Shown piece by piece: positions 17,442-30,196 of a stretch of 64,000 bases of DNA. Position 1 is the first letter of the stretch, and every line of letters begins with the position of its first letter. The notes beneath the pieces are model-generated. The model was not told the origin of the DNA, searched no databases, and saw only the letters and a program-made list of their open reading frames with translations. The position numbers and the translations under genes were made by a program. Source of the stretch: Ampullaceana balthica (lineage: Eukaryota > Mollusca > Gastropoda > Lymnaeidae); NCBI GenBank assembly GCA_944989445.1, contig CALYLW010000059.1, positions 1,116,001-1,180,000 on the forward strand. Direction: 5' to 3'.

Positions 17442-17449
17442 GATACACG

Positions 17450-18316
17450 AAATAGTTTATTATTCTTGAATAATTTTTCATAAAATGTGAACTATTCGAT
17501 TTTGAACTGGAAATTAAAAAAAATATATATGAAAATTATCACAAACACCAATATTCATTATCTAAAGATGTATATTTTCAACAATTTATTCAAATAAGGC
17601 ATCAAAATACAATTCGCAATGATGCACTAGACAGCAAACAAATCAGTGCTCAGCAACTACAGTTAACTTTCACTCTTTTTCCTAAAGAATTTGATGTTAA
17701 ATTATGCTTATTTAAAGCAATAAAGTGCGTTAATTGAATGCATGTTTTAGCATGTTTTTAACGTTAGTTGATTTGAAATTCGCGGCTGGCGAACAATCCA
17801 TCTAAAACAAACTGATATTTTTGTTCCTTCTACCCTCTTTCTGTAAGGCCTTTATGTTCAGTTGGGCATCTCTAGTCAGATTTCTGCTCAGTTATATTTT
17901 GACAAAGTTAAATTCAATAGTTAAAGGATTCCTTGATGTTTTGATATTTGGACATAAACAGCATAAGGTGAACAAACAGCAGCCAATGAGCAATGAATTC
18001 AATCGACAGTTTAAATAATTTTTATATGTATATATTTATATTTAAATCATCGTATAAAAGGTTATTTAGGTTTGATGATGTTACAAATATAAACAATCAA
18101 TAAAAATGAAAGATAACTCCTGCTGACATATACTTTCCAATTTTTTTTAATTTTAAATAAACATTCACACACTGTCAGGCCGTTTTATGTACTGCTATAT
18201 CTATGAACTAAATACACCATCCAAGATTATACAATTAAATTCTAGAAGTGTGAAGAAAATCTGCTGTCGCTAAACAATAATACAATCTTCGGCGCTGGGT
18301 GTTCCAGGTGTTCCAG
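17450..18316. other. No recognisable feature
   Basis: AT-rich 3' flank of GST gene C. Confidence 0.5.
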
Positions 18317-21300
18317 CTATAAGTCTGCCGGCTTCCTGTTGGCCAGGTAGGCCTTTATCTTGTCTACATTCTCCACTCTGTTGTAGTTCTCTAGTAGCAG
18401 GGGATACCTGGACTCTGGGTCTGGCCAACTCCAGAGTGGACCCCGGACAGAGAAGGCAAAGACGTTGTCGTAAGTGCTGATGTCAGCAAATGTTAACTGT
18501 CAAAAACAAACAGAGCTCATCAATTCCAAAAAATCGAAATCTCCTCATAACAACAAGTTTTCAAACTACTTCGAATTTTCAATAATCATTTTGAACATGA
18601 AAATTCTTCATTGGTCTACAACATTTAGTCTTTGAATCTAACGATAAACTTCTTAAATATCTAGTTAAGCAAACCATTTCAAATATTTTATTTAACCATG
18701 AATTAAGCAAACCATTTCAAATATTTTATTTAACAATGAATTAAGCAAACCATTTCAAATATTTTATTTAACCATGGATTAAGCAAACCATTTTAAATAT
18801 TTTATTTAACCATGAATAGTTTGGCGATAAAATATGTAGAGATTCTTTAAAATTCTGAAGAGCTTTCCCAGAACATTTTTAAAGGATTAAATGTGCACTA
18901 TTGTGTCGAGTCTTACTGTCATTTTAAAAAAAGACTTTGAATCGAATTTAAAAGATTCTGTGAAAGTCTCTGGAACTGACTGAAAGTCTGTGAAAGTCAA
19001 TAAAAAAGAATGTGAAAGTCAATAAGATAGAATGCGAAAGTCAATAAGAAAGAATGTGAAAGTCAATAAGAAAGAATGTGAAAACCTGTGACAATCTCTC
19101 GTCATTTGACCTACCGACTCCCCTACAAAGTAACCAGTGCCGTTTTCTTTCAAAAGTTTCTCCAAGAAACCCAGATACTTAGGAGCTTCGACTTCTATCA
19201 CATTTTTGAGCATTTGATCCTGAGAATTAAAAATTTTAAAAAATGAAATAATAGAAGTTAAAAAAAAATTTAAGGAGAGAATTTTCAAGGGAGGGAAAAA
19301 CGACATGAAAAGGGAGACGGGCGAATAGATGTGTTGACATTTTGGACCACACAAGGCGAGTTTGGACCACACAAGGCGAGTTTGGACCACACAAGGCGAG
19401 TTTGGACCACACAAGGCGAGTTTGGACCACAAAAAGCTAGTTCGGTCCACAGGAGGTGAGGTTGCATAACCCAGGGTATAAAGCCGATGGGCTATGACAG
19501 TGGCGTAGCTAGAGCTTTTGCCGCCCGGGGCGGTCTCCAATTTGCCGCCATTTTGGGGCCGTCTATAAATGACGTCACGCACCTGGTAAGGGGGAGGGGA
19601 GTCACAAATTTGTCATCACATCAAAAACGCGCAACTTTAAATAAAATTTCCCCTTAAATATATGATTACCGACAATTTATGTAATGATGTTTTACATGGC
19701 TTCACGCGTGTTACGGTATTAGAGTGCACCCTTACACTAAAAACATATTTAGATGCCCAAATTTTTAAATTTTAAACACGCTCATTTTCAAATAGAAAAT
19801 ACGGCTCTTATGTGTGGGGTGGGGGTGAACTTTGTGACAGTGACGTCATATTGATGAAGGGGTCTAAGCTTTTGTGACGACGTGTGACGAGGGGGGGGGG
19901 TGAAAAATCAGCCAAAATCACGTGACGTCATTTTTGACGGCCCCTTTAGTCAATCATATGATGTTGTTTTTTTTTATAAATTAATAAATGTGAATAAATA
20001 ATTTTAATTTAAACGATGGGGAACATTTTTATCATTGCATGCCCTATTTATGTAAGCAGTAAGGAAAGATGCCGCATAAGATGATATACTTATAAATACA
20101 CATTTATAAAAAATACAAGATACTTAATTAAAGGCCACAAGAAAGTTATTGAGGTCGCAGGCCCCCACCCTCCACACACAAAAAATGAGACAAAACATAT
20201 TCCAAATTTACAACCAAAAAACATTACCAATTAATTTTATTTTATTTTTTATTAAAAAATATATGATTTTTTTAAAACTAAGAAATTGTATATATTAGTA
20301 TGTAAACATATTTATATATTTACTTTCCTAACTTTCATAGTAGAAAAATCGTGTATTATGCTATTAAAATTTTAATTATTTGTAACATCTTGGTATATGG
20401 ACAATATTGCAAGATTTTGTAGTCTTAAATTACTCACTGTGGAACGAAGATAATTTTGTTATCAACTTCAGTTTGGAAAAGTTCCTTTCACAACTAGATA
20501 CGCTGATAGCAATTGTTGAAAAACGTCATAGCAAAATTATAATGTTGGGTACAGAATTTTCCAATTTATACTGTTAAATATATATTAATAGATCAAAGGG
20601 GCCTTTCCCCCCCTTTTTTCTAACAAAATGCCTTTTCTTGTTGTGTAGGTACAGCCAGGCTGGTGTTAGGCAACTATGCTGCCCCATTTGGCCCACGCGC
20701 TTTCATAGGCCCCATCTATCTTAATTTTCACTTATTATCCTTATTAATACCTTATCCCTACCCAAACTGGGCCCCGGCGCAATCCTTTTCGTGTACTAAG
20801 CCGCATAGGGCCCCACACCCCACAATCGCTAAGACCGGCCCAGTGAATAGCCATAAAAACCTGGAACCATTTTCTTTCAATATTGAACTGTTCTTTTTCA
20901 ATGTCGATAAAGAAATTTATTTGATGTTCAAATTCTTCATTTAGTTGGTTACATGGTATTATACACGAATATTTTCTTGCAAGGACATGCAACTCATCAA
21001 CGCGTTCTTTTATTTTCTTTTATAATTCCATCCATGGATAAATACATTTCTCGTTGTACTTATTGTTCTAGATGTAGAACCACGTCTTCTGAATTTACCC
21101 CACTTATATTTTTCTTCTTCTAACTCGGCGTTCAGTTGATATCTCTAACTCTCTATAACAGCGCTCTGTATTAGCACATCCATTGTTTCCTTGAAATGGG
21201 TTTGCATATTTTTTTTAAAAAGACGAGTTCCCATAATTTGAGATATCAAAGAAAAGAAAAAAATTGCATAGATCTGAGTAAAATTCCAGCATCTGATCTC

Positions 21301-23424
21301 GTTTTTCTAGTTACTTCTTCAGATGTCAATTTTTCAAAGACGCTTGAAATTTTAAAGTATGTCTTTTTCGAAATTATGTATTCTATTGTGATGTTTATTA
21401 ACGGAGAAATTGGAACATTTGCATGTTTTTGCAATAAATCTTAATAGTTTTCCATAAAATAAACGAATTCAAATTATTTAAACATTACTTTACCGTATTT
21501 AAATAAAAAGACATAATTTATGTGTGCTGCTTTAATTCAATAAAAACAAAATAAATTTAATTTTAGTAAGTTATCTTACAATACATTTTTGAAAACTAAA
21601 ACAGTAATATAAATTACTACTGGCAAGTTAAACACAATATTTGAACCACCATGCCATGTAGGTTCTTTTAAGCGAATCATTATGCTCATGTCGAAATTCC
21701 ACGCAAAAACTGTCGTGGCGATGTTAATAGCACATATTATTCGGCCCAGCGGGGGTGTTTTCTGTGTTATCTTATCTTATCTGTTTACAGACGCTCCTTC
21801 TATACAGAAGATTATTGCGTCCTACGCTTATCTATGGTTTGTGTTTAGTCCTGCATTTTTATTAGAGATTTAAATGTTGATAAAGTGTTGGTTTTCCCGG
21901 ATTCTTCAGGCAACCCATTCCACGCCCGAATTCCGGACGGGAAGAAGGAAAACTTGTAAGTGTTTGTTCTTGCATACGGAATAAGAAAGGTGTTTTTATC
22001 CTTATGTCTATCTGAGGGTTGTATTAAGTTATCTTTGTGTTGTATTTCTAAATTAGAATTGATTGCTTTATGTATGATTACTACTTTGCTCTTGGTTCTT
22101 CTATCCTCTAGTGTTTCAAGGTTTAATGATTTAACTAATGGTGTTACTCTTGTTGGTGTTGTGTGTGTGTGTGTAGTTTTCTTATAAAAGCGCCATCTAT
22201 GACGTATACCGCTTTATTTTCCAAACAAATTGATACCCTTTTGGTCGATTTTAAGTTTTTGAACGGTTTTGCGTTTGTTATAACAACCACTATGTAATCA
22301 AACAAATGTTGCGCGAATCCGTTAATTAAGAGTCGAAATTATGAATATTTTTGTTTCACCTTGGTTTTCCCCCTTAAAAAGAAAAAGGGCGGTTGTCGGA
22401 AATGGATTTACTTTTCAAATGCCCCCAAATGCCGCCCCCAAATTGTGTGCCGCCCGGGGCGGATCGCCCCCAACGCCCCCCCTAGCTACTCCACTGGGCT
22501 ATGATATCTTTGCTCATAACACATTTAATGGCAACAAGTCAAACGGACAGCAGTCACAAGACAAACATTTCAGGTATAGACAGATGACCCACAAGGGCAG
22601 GTAATTACGCCTTGAACTGACTAATACTGTAGAGAGTGGCTAGTGGGCCTCTTGCGTGTCATGTGATGTTAAGATGTTGTTTTTTCCCCCATATTGTCTG
22701 TTACTAGAAACCAGTTCAGGAGGATTATCGACTCAACAAGTTGATGTTACTCACCTTCCTGGCCTCGTCTGGCTCCCTGAGGGCGGTCACAGCTTTGGCC
22801 CTGAAGTCTTGGTTAAGTTGAACCACCTGATCGATCTCCAGGCCGTCCAAATTGGTTTCACCGTACAGACCTGGAACACAGAATGTTTTTTTTTGGGGCA
22901 ATAAGTTTATTGATAAAATTAGATGCCACTGCTTCTTTAAACTATCCACAAGACTAAGAACTAAGACGAACAAAATTACCCTGAAAAAGTGGAAGGGGTT
23001 TATCTAAATTCTCATTACCAAACTCTCTAGCTAGGTACGTTGCTATGGCAACGCTTTGCGCATATTTCTTTCCGTTGACCTCTAGAACAGGAATTTGTCC
23101 GAAAGGAGTATCTGAAAGATAAATATTTTACTTTTTGTAAAGAAACGTGTAAATCAATGTTTTTTTTTGGGTGTTTTTTTTAAATGTAAAAGAACATTAA
23201 CGTTCCTGTCCTATAACATAAAGTAAATTTACACGTTCAAATTTGAGTCTGTCCCCTGCCTAAATCTAGACAGAGATAGACGTACTTGGTTTCTCGTCTG
23301 GCCAGTTCTCGTGCGAGATTCGAACGTCTTCGTACTCCTGCCCAGCAGCTGCCAGCACGAGCCGCGAGACTTCGGCGCGAGATCTGACGTCAAAGTAGAT
23401 GAGTCGGAGCTTGTTCCCTGACAT
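18317..23424 (-). CDS. Sigma-class glutathione S-transferase, gene C (5 exons)
   Basis: 210-aa GST from exons 23286..23424, 23019..23111, 22755..22870, 19115..19219 and 18317..18496; same architecture as its neighbours. N-terminus [19 protein letters not shown]: Tyr10 is kept, but the usual GRGR turn is RSR, with Ser in place of Gly15. Exon 2 keeps [10 protein letters not shown] and QSVAI. Exon 4 has GTGYFVG. Exon 5 is longer than in the other genes (59 codons before the stop against 53-54) because of an insertion around SWPDPES after the [10 protein letters not shown] capping region. Intron 3 is long because it holds a complete 3.0-kb hAT element (19498..22496). A minisatellite of about 23 bp occupies the upstream flank from 23560. 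All splice sites are GT-AG; probably functional. Confidence 0.95.
18666..18817. repeat. 38-bp minisatellite, four copies, intron 4 of GST gene C
   Basis: Units of taagcaaaccatttcaaata... repeated four times with few differences. Confidence 0.9.
18975..19082. repeat. About 22-bp minisatellite beside the exon 4 donor of GST gene C
   Basis: About five units of gaatgtgaaagtcaataaga, ending about 30 bases from the exon 4 donor (exon starts 19115). Confidence 0.85.
19341..19460. repeat. 20-bp minisatellite, six copies, intron 3 of GST gene C
   Basis: tttggaccacacaaggcgag four times identical, then two diverged copies; it ends shortly before the hAT element at 19498. Confidence 0.92.
19553..19947. 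mobile_element. TGACGTCA-ended MITE nested in the hAT element
   Basis: Ends ggggccgtctataaatgacg and gtgacgtcatttttgacggc are inverted repeats. The interior (ggcttcacgcgtgttacg) is shared with the copies at 33671 and 46140. Confidence 0.75.
21764..22187 (-). pseudogene. CR1/L2-like LINE reverse transcriptase C-terminus and tail
   Basis: The minus strand reads [20 protein letters not shown] ... [20 protein letters not shown] ... [15 protein letters not shown], typical of the extreme C-terminus of CR1/Jockey-type LINE proteins. A short 3' UTR and a GATAA-rich tail follow. Heavily 5'-truncated; nearly identical to 49465..49865. Confidence 0.8.
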
Positions 23425-24160
23425 CTTTACGCCTGGTTGGATATATGAGTTGTATAGAAGCTTGTTAGCGTGCTTGTTGTGAACTTTGAGATGTCACGTT
23501 TGGTACACATATTTTATTTTATAGATGACAGGATTGTTTTACATTTTGAGATTACATTTTTGTAAACATTGAGATGATGTTTGCTGTAAATTTAGATATG
23601 ACATATTTTTGTACACATGGAGATAGCATGTTGGCTGTACACATGGAGATGACATTTTGCTGTACACATGCAGATGACATGTATTGTACACATGGAGATG
23701 ACATGTTTTGTACACATGGAGATGACGTGTTTGTGTTACATTTTAATAAGACATATTTTGAACAAACTGAGATGCCCTGATTTGTTGTACATTTAGATAT
23801 TGCATATTTTTGTACACAAGGACGGGACATGTTTCCTGTACATATGGAGATGACAGGTTTGTTGTACATTTAGAAATGATGTATTTCTTTACACATGGAG
23901 ATGGCATGTTTGCTATACATTTAGATATTACATATTTTGACATGTTTGCTATACATTTATATATTAATTTTTTTGTACATATTTAGATGGCATGTTTGCT
24001 ATACATTTAGATATTACATTTTGTGTACATATTTAGATGACATGTTTGCTGTACAATTTGAGATAACATATTTTTGTAAAAATTAGATTCCCTGTTTTTT
24101 TTTGTGTACATTTAGTTCTGACGTATTTTAGTACACATGGGGATGGTATGTTTGCTGTTA
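23425..24160. repeat. Degenerate 22-24 bp minisatellite upstream of GST gene C
   Basis: From about 23560, some 20 degenerate units of gtacacatggagatgacatg run to 24160, starting about 140 bases upstream of the start codon. The 5' UTR and promoter of gene C must lie in or beyond this block. Confidence 0.85.
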
Positions 24161-25020
24161 CAGATACATGGATTGCAGTGCTGATGATTGAATATATTGA
24201 TGAAGGAACAAATAAATTTAACAGTAGTATATGCAGCCCTCCAAAACGTGTATTGATTTGAAATGATCAAATATTTTTGAAATCTTTGAAGCGAATACGT
24301 TAGAATCAGGCAATCAAAAGTAGAGTTTGTTTAGTGACGTTTATATTCAAAGTCATTTGCTCTATGTTAAGCCAGTCATCAAGATATTGAACCATAAAAC
24401 CACTTTGTTATGACAATAGACAAGAAATAATATAATTGTTAATTAAGGAAGACACATCAAGCATGAAAAATTGACAAGTTATTATTATTATTTTTTATTA
24501 TTTTTTTTAAAGCAAGAAGAATAAACATTGTAAAAAAAATATACAAACTGAAGTTATTTTTAGTTTTCAATTCACATGTTTAGACTCCATTCTCCACATA
24601 CTGATAACGCATTTGATAAGATGAACTTTTCTCCATACAATCTGTACGTTGGATGAACACCTGTTACATAAACTTTAGGCCGCCATGAACATAAAAAAAC
24701 CCGTATAACGCAAGATGGGTAATAGGCTCTTGACATTTTATAATTCACAACAGTCCCTAGTCCCTTCCAAACAGCATTCTTATCAAGTCGCTTCAGCGAT
24801 CCTTCATGAAGACGAGTTTTACATTACAGTTCAGTTTAAAGAAAATTGGTATGTTTTCCATTATTTGGTTAAAACTCATTGCATTTAAAATATGATGTCA
24901 TTACTTTATGTGGGTTATTTGTTAACAAGGACAAAATATGCGCAGTGATGTCATCGTCCTTCACTAACCAATGAGAGCTAAGGACAGTCCTTAGGACATT
25001 CTGGGGCTCAGTAAGTTTTG
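24161..25020. other. No recognisable feature
   Basis: AT-rich intergenic sequence; no conserved coding or RNA gene seen. Confidence 0.5.
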
Positions 25021-25021
25021 T

Positions 25022-25138
25022 GGACACACCCACACCCACACACACACACACACACACACCCACACACACACACACACACACACCCACACACCCACACACA
25101 CACACCCACACACACACACCCACACACACACACACACA

Positions 25139-25183
<45 letters not shown>

Positions 25184-25202
25184 ACACACACACACACACA
25201 CA
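25022..25202. repeat. (CA)n microsatellite with CCCACA interruptions
   Basis: About 180 bp of CACACA with periodic CCC. Open frames of Cys/Val or His/Thr across it are by-products. Confidence 0.97.
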
Positions 25203-25363
25203 ACAAATAACGTATAACAAAGGCCTCGTGTAGTCGAAATGACTACCCCGTCAACACCATGAGCTAAAGTGCAGCCCATCTTATAAGACTGCATGCAGAC
25301 CTTGTTTCTCGCTCTTGTAAACAAGTGCTTGAATATCCACCATGGGATATCACGAGGCGTTAT

Positions 25364-25638
25364 CAGTGCCGGATTTACGTATTAGCTATAACCAATGGGC
25401 CCCCCTTTCTCGGGGGGCCCCCAGCTAAACAAGCTGTTACTTAGGCCCCCCACACTTTCTTGGGGGGGGGGCACCCAGCTACACAAGCTATAACTTAGGG
25501 CCCCCACTTTCTTGCACCAAAAAAAAATTGTCCGAGTGAGCAAATGTCATAATTGGCACTATCATAGACTACATAGACTTAAAAGGGGCCCAACATCTCA
25601 AAAAGCTTAGGGCCATATCAAGTCTAAATCCGGCTCTG
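25364..25638. mobile_element. hAT-type MITE
   Basis: Ends cagtgccggatttacg and taaatccggctctg are inverted repeats; flanks ggcgttat and gtcgttag match at 6 of 8. The interior holds repeated gggcccccc tracts. Confidence 0.75.
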
Positions 25639-26600
25639 GTCGTTAGGAAGATGGAAACACATAAAGACTTCCATGTAGTCGGGAGACGTCGTGGTGAAAA
25701 TCGTACTAGGTGTCGCCTGTAACATGTAGAGACTAACCTAATAATCAGGTAACAAAATGTGATTTCAATTTATTTCAGGGCTTTCTGAAATAATAATCAG
25801 AATTTTTAAAAAATGGACGAATCATTCATGCGCAACATTCCTGGTTCCTTGCCACCCCCCACACGACTCTCGATATTTTCGGTTTGTTAGGTTAATTAAA
25901 TATTGAAAGATCGTATTGTAATCATATCTTTCTATGTAGCAGGGGTCGGCAAGGTGTCTACCGTCACCAGACGGAGAACTAAACTATCACCAACATCTAA
26001 CGTACTTACCTCCACTTGACGGACCAACAGCTCTGCCGATGTGCCGCTAGAGGCTAACACAAACAGGGAGGTGAATGCGTGAGACAGAAGTGGTTTTGTC
26101 CCCTGTTCAACGAGCTGTTGTCCTGTGATTACAGATAATTGTTTGACGAGCAAAGACAGAACATCACAGGACCCCTATTAGTATTAGCTCAGAGGGGCAC
26201 TCGCGCATGGGAATTTGGTGTGTGTGGGGGGGTATATGTCAGACAGTGAGCAGTGGTTCTCTTTTATTTATTATTTGTGGCACCTTGTCATATTGGCGGC
26301 CAAGGAGGAAAAAAAATGGATTTAGTTAAAGTTTGTCGAAGTTACATTTACAAACATTGTTAATGTTTTTTCGCTTTGAAATGTGTTACTTACATTTGAA
26401 AAATTTAAAATATTTTTTTTAAAATCAGAAAACAGATTTTCAATAGAAGCTAAAACTATGGCATCCAAGGCAGCTAAAAAATAGCCTAGCCTGCATGGTC
26501 CATATTAATTTTAAATATTACCCAAACACAGGTGGACACATGGTGGTTGGAGATTTAAAATAATAAAATATTTTAAAAATCTTTTTCTAAAAAGTACATG
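25639..26600. other. No recognisable gene
   Basis: Intergenic, with a possible diverged hAT end near 25939 (caggggtcggcaaggtg). Nothing else supportable. Confidence 0.4.
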
Positions 26601-26609
26601 CTTTTTACA

Positions 26610-27990
26610 TTATCACTACTCTTAGCTGTCTCATATATAAGGGATTTATAGTCAAAAACTTTGTTTTTACAGCTATTTTTTAAAACTTATAATAAAAACT
26701 CTTTACAATTCACGTCTGACGCCCACACATCTTTTTAAATCCCTTATATTAACTTCATCGCCGTCTCTGTCGTCATCTCTCTCTGTCTCTCTGTCTTGGG
26801 CGGGCGGAAAAACAAAAGTAAAAAATGACCCACTTGCCGTGATCCGATCGAGCTGAAACGTGGCACACGGACCCGTCTCACCTAACAATGCATCGTATCA
26901 AAATTTCAGATCGATCGAACGTACCGTAATTAAATTTATGCATTTTTAGTTTATCCTTATATAACGTATGTAATTCAAATTCACGGTTTGTTATTGTTTT
27001 TTTTTAATCCACGTGAGAGTTGAGTTGACGCTTTGACGCGACCCATCGAAGTACCGGCGTGCTTTTGTTTACATTTTACGTGTCATGCTGAGCTCGGTCC
27101 CCCCCTAGGGTTATGAAGCAAAGTTGAGTTAAGACAGATTCAGTCTGTAAATGTTTGTCGCGTTTGCAAATTATCAATACTGTTAGCTATGTCTCCTATA
27201 TAAGGGATTTATAGTCAAAAACTTTGTTTTTACGGGTTTGTTTTAATAAATCCCTTATATTAACTTCACCGCCGTCTCTGTCTCTCTGTCGTGATCTCTC
27301 TCTGTCTTGGGCGGGCGGAACAACAAAAGTCAAAAATGACCCACTTCCCGTGATGCCATCGAGCTGAAATTTGGCACACCGACCCGTGTCACCTAACGAT
27401 GCATCGTATCAAAATTTCAGATCGATCGAAAGTACCGTAATTAAATTAATGCATTTTTAGTTTATCTCTATATGAGGTATGTAATTCAATTTCACAGTTT
27501 GCTATTGTTTTTTTTTGCACGTGACAGTTCAGTTCGCGCGTTGACGCCACATCGTCAATGTACCGGTGTGCTTTTGTTTACATTTTGCGTGTCACGTTAA
27601 GCTCGTTCCAGCGATCGGTGACCAGAACTCCCCCCCCCCGGGTTATACAGTAAAGGGGAGTTAAGGCAGATTCAGTCTGTAAATGTTTGTCGCGTTTGAA
27701 CATAATCAATACTGTTGGTTATGTCTCATATGTAAGGGATTTATAGTCAAAAACTTTGTTTGTACGGGTTTGTTTTATTTTACCTCTATTTTTTTAAATA
27801 CCAAACACCTCATAAGCTCCCACCCAACGTTTTATACCACGGTGATGTGTTCAAGTGGTGAACTCATAGATGTCAACAAAGCAGACGGGTAACGATGCTT
27901 ATATAAAGATAAACTAAAAAATGCAATAATTTAAATACGGTACATTCGATCGATCTGAAATTTTGATACAATGCATTGTCAGCCAAGATC
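26610..27990. repeat. Dispersed non-coding repeat family, three copies
   Basis: Two direct copies (about 26610..27170 and 27180..27700) and a partial, partly inverted one (27715..27990). Shared blocks: aagggatttatagtcaaaaa, tcccttatattaacttca, cttgggcgggcgga, gagctgaaatttggcaca, tcaaaatttcagatcgatcg, accgtaattaaat and cgtgcttttgtttacatttt. No coding capacity. Inverted partners lie at 44.4-45.4 kb. Confidence 0.85.
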
Positions 27991-28930
27991 TATCTATGTT
28001 AACATTTTGAGATCTCTAGGACCATCAGAATTGGCTTACTTTTACGTTTCAAGATTTGAAGGATGGATACAATATACAAACAGTGTGACTTAAATAAAAG
28101 CGTGTCAAAAACAGACTAAGAGCAGGTGCCCAAGGCAGCGAGCAACCACTGGTATCTTTAGCCCCCTTGCTGGTGTTCGTGACAAGATCCAACGATTAAA
28201 CAAAAAACAAAACAACAAAACATTTCTAAACTGCTGCGATCGAATTTCTGGGAAGCCGCGCAGCTTAAAGTTAAAGGGAACATGGTTGCAATGTACGAAA
28301 ATAACCCGCTGAATTGAACTTCCCTTCCACTTGATTCACTTCTTGACTAAGCATTCAATCAATTGACACACATTTTAAGCATCCCATTTCTCCAATGAAT
28401 TTCCTTTTACTCGCCTAATGAATACAGCGTCAGTGCCATAGCTGGAGACCTAGAGTCTTACTATATTGATTAATTAATTTATTTGTAACAAGTAAGGTCA
28501 TGGGATAAGATAAAATGGAACCCAAAAAAATTATTAAAGAGGAGGTTAAGATGACTTCACTGAAGGTGAAGGCCATTGATTTCAGAGACAGATTGGGAGG
28601 GTCTTCCAGGAAGACCCACGAAGAGCGTTAGGCTCGGGGCTTCTGATTTTCTTCCACATGTAGGATCATTTCAGAGACGAATCAAAGAAATAACAAGAAC
28701 TTGTGAGGGCAGCAGAAACATAGTGGGAGAAGACAGGAAGAAAGAAAATAGAGATAGATTGTGTTTGAGAGAAGGCGACAAGGAGAGAGAAGGAGAGAAT
28801 ATAGGGAAAGAACGATGATGTTCATAGCATTGACAGTGGGCTCTTAAGAAATTGAAGAAGAAGATAGGAAACGAGAAAAAGATAAGGAGATATGAAACAG
28901 AAAGAGAGAATGTGTGCTTGAGTGAAAGAG
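27991..28930. other. No recognisable feature
   Basis: Intergenic sequence grading into the purine-rich flank of the GA repeat; no gene seen. Confidence 0.5.
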
Positions 28931-28933
28931 ACA

Positions 28934-28943
28934 TGAAGAGAGA

Positions 28944-28974
<31 letters not shown>

Positions 28975-29127
28975 CGAAAGAGCGCGCGCGCGAGAGAGAG
29001 AGAGCGCGCGAGAGAGAGAGATAGAGAGAGAGCGAGACAGAGAGAGCGAGAGAGAGAGAGCGAGAGAGAGAGAGAGAGCTAGAGAGAGAGCATGAGAGAG
29101 AGAGCATGAGAGAGAGTGAGAGAGAGC

Positions 29128-29170
<43 letters not shown>

Positions 29171-29293
29171 AGAGAGAGAGAGCATGAGAGAGAGAGCAAG
29201 ATAGAGAGAGCGAGAGAGAGAGAGAGTGAGAGAGAGCGAGAGAGAGAGAGAGAGAGAGCTAGAGCATGAGAGAGAGAGAGCGAGAGAGAGCGC

Positions 29294-29324
<31 letters not shown>

Positions 29325-29340
29325 CGAGAGAGAGAGAGTT
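28934..29340. repeat. (GA)n / GAGC microsatellite, about 400 bp
   Basis: Imperfect GA repeat with interspersed GC, AT and CT steps. A long Leu/Ser frame on the minus strand is a by-product. Confidence 0.97.
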
Positions 29341-29489
29341 AGCTCTCCAAGCAGTAAAAGATTTTGAGAGCCACCTGACCATTAAGGACCAACGGTTGTT
29401 GACATTTACACGGTGACCTTTTGTGTCAAATAACATGGACATAAATGTCATTAATGTCATGGAATGCATCGGTTCAGTTGACTTCAACA

Positions 29490-29640
29490 ATTGGTCTAAC
29501 TAAAGCCGTCTGTCTAACTAAAGCCTTCTGTCTAACTAAAGCCTTCTGTCTAACTAAAGCCTTCTGTCTAACTAAAGCCTTCTGTCTAACTATAGCTTTC
29601 TGTCTAACTATATCTTTCTGTCTTACTATATCTTTCTGTC
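29490..29640. repeat. 18-bp minisatellite, about eight copies
   Basis: ctaactaaagccttctgt units, degenerating downstream to ctaactatatctttctgt. Confidence 0.92.
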
Positions 29641-29746
29641 TTTTTCTCTACAACTTTCCGTCTTTTTTCTACAGCTCTCTTTGTCTCACTATAGCTTTCT
29701 GTCTGTCACTATGGATTTCTGTATCACTTTCTAGAGCGCTCTATCT

Positions 29747-29934
29747 CAGCGGCGTCAATAGGGTTGGTGTCACACGGTGCGGTAGCTCATGGTGTCACCC
29801 CCCTCACGATGTATCCCATAGACCTCCTCTGAGTCTGCCAGTGCCAAATAACAGGAAACATACAGAATTCTATACCTTAGATGTCACCCGGTTCGGTCCG
29901 CACCCCCCCCATAACCCCCTAAGTGACGCCTCTG
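29747..29934. mobile_element. hAT-type MITE, 188 bp
   Basis: Ends cagcggcgtcaatagggt and ccctaagtgacgcctctg are imperfect inverted repeats; flanks ctctatct and ttctttct match at 6 of 8. Confidence 0.65.
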
Positions 29935-30016
29935 TTCTTTCTAACTACAGAATTGTAATAAAGACAAGTTTAAAACTACAAACTCAATTCATGTAGATAT
30001 TATCAGACCAACACAT

Positions 30017-30196
30017 CAGGGGGGCGGATTAACAGGAAAAAATAGTGTTTCTGATTTGGCTAAAGCCAGGGGCCTGCAATTATTTAAGGCCAAATTAAGA
30101 GCCCCAAACTTATTTTATCGTAATACAAAGTGGCTGGACCGGGCCCCAAGTGAAATTGCAGCCAGGGTCCCCGGGCAAAATCTTAATCCACCACTG
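30017..30196. mobile_element. hAT-type MITE with perfect 8-bp TSD
   Basis: 180 bp. Ends caggggggcggattaa and ttaatccaccactg; caacacat is duplicated exactly at 30009..30016 and 30197..30204. Confidence 0.85.

Larger units (their letters stand above)
19498..22496 (-). mobile_element. Complete hAT element with 8-bp TSD in intron 3 of GST gene C
   Basis: 2999 bp. Left end cagtggcgtagctag and right end ctagctactccactg are inverted repeats. ggctatga is duplicated exactly at 19490..19497 and 22497..22504. The minus strand holds decayed transposase: a dimerisation-like patch (about 20440..20530), then 20860..21240, then [18 protein letters not shown] (21246..21434). Nested inside are a TGACGTCA MITE (19553..19947) and a LINE 3' end (21764..22187). 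Non-autonomous now. Confidence 0.9.

Noticed and set aside
24869..25324. Cys/Val and His/Thr-rich frames
   Set aside because: Translation of the CA microsatellite.
28822..29490. 222-codon Leu/Ser-rich frame
   Set aside because: Translation of the GA microsatellite.
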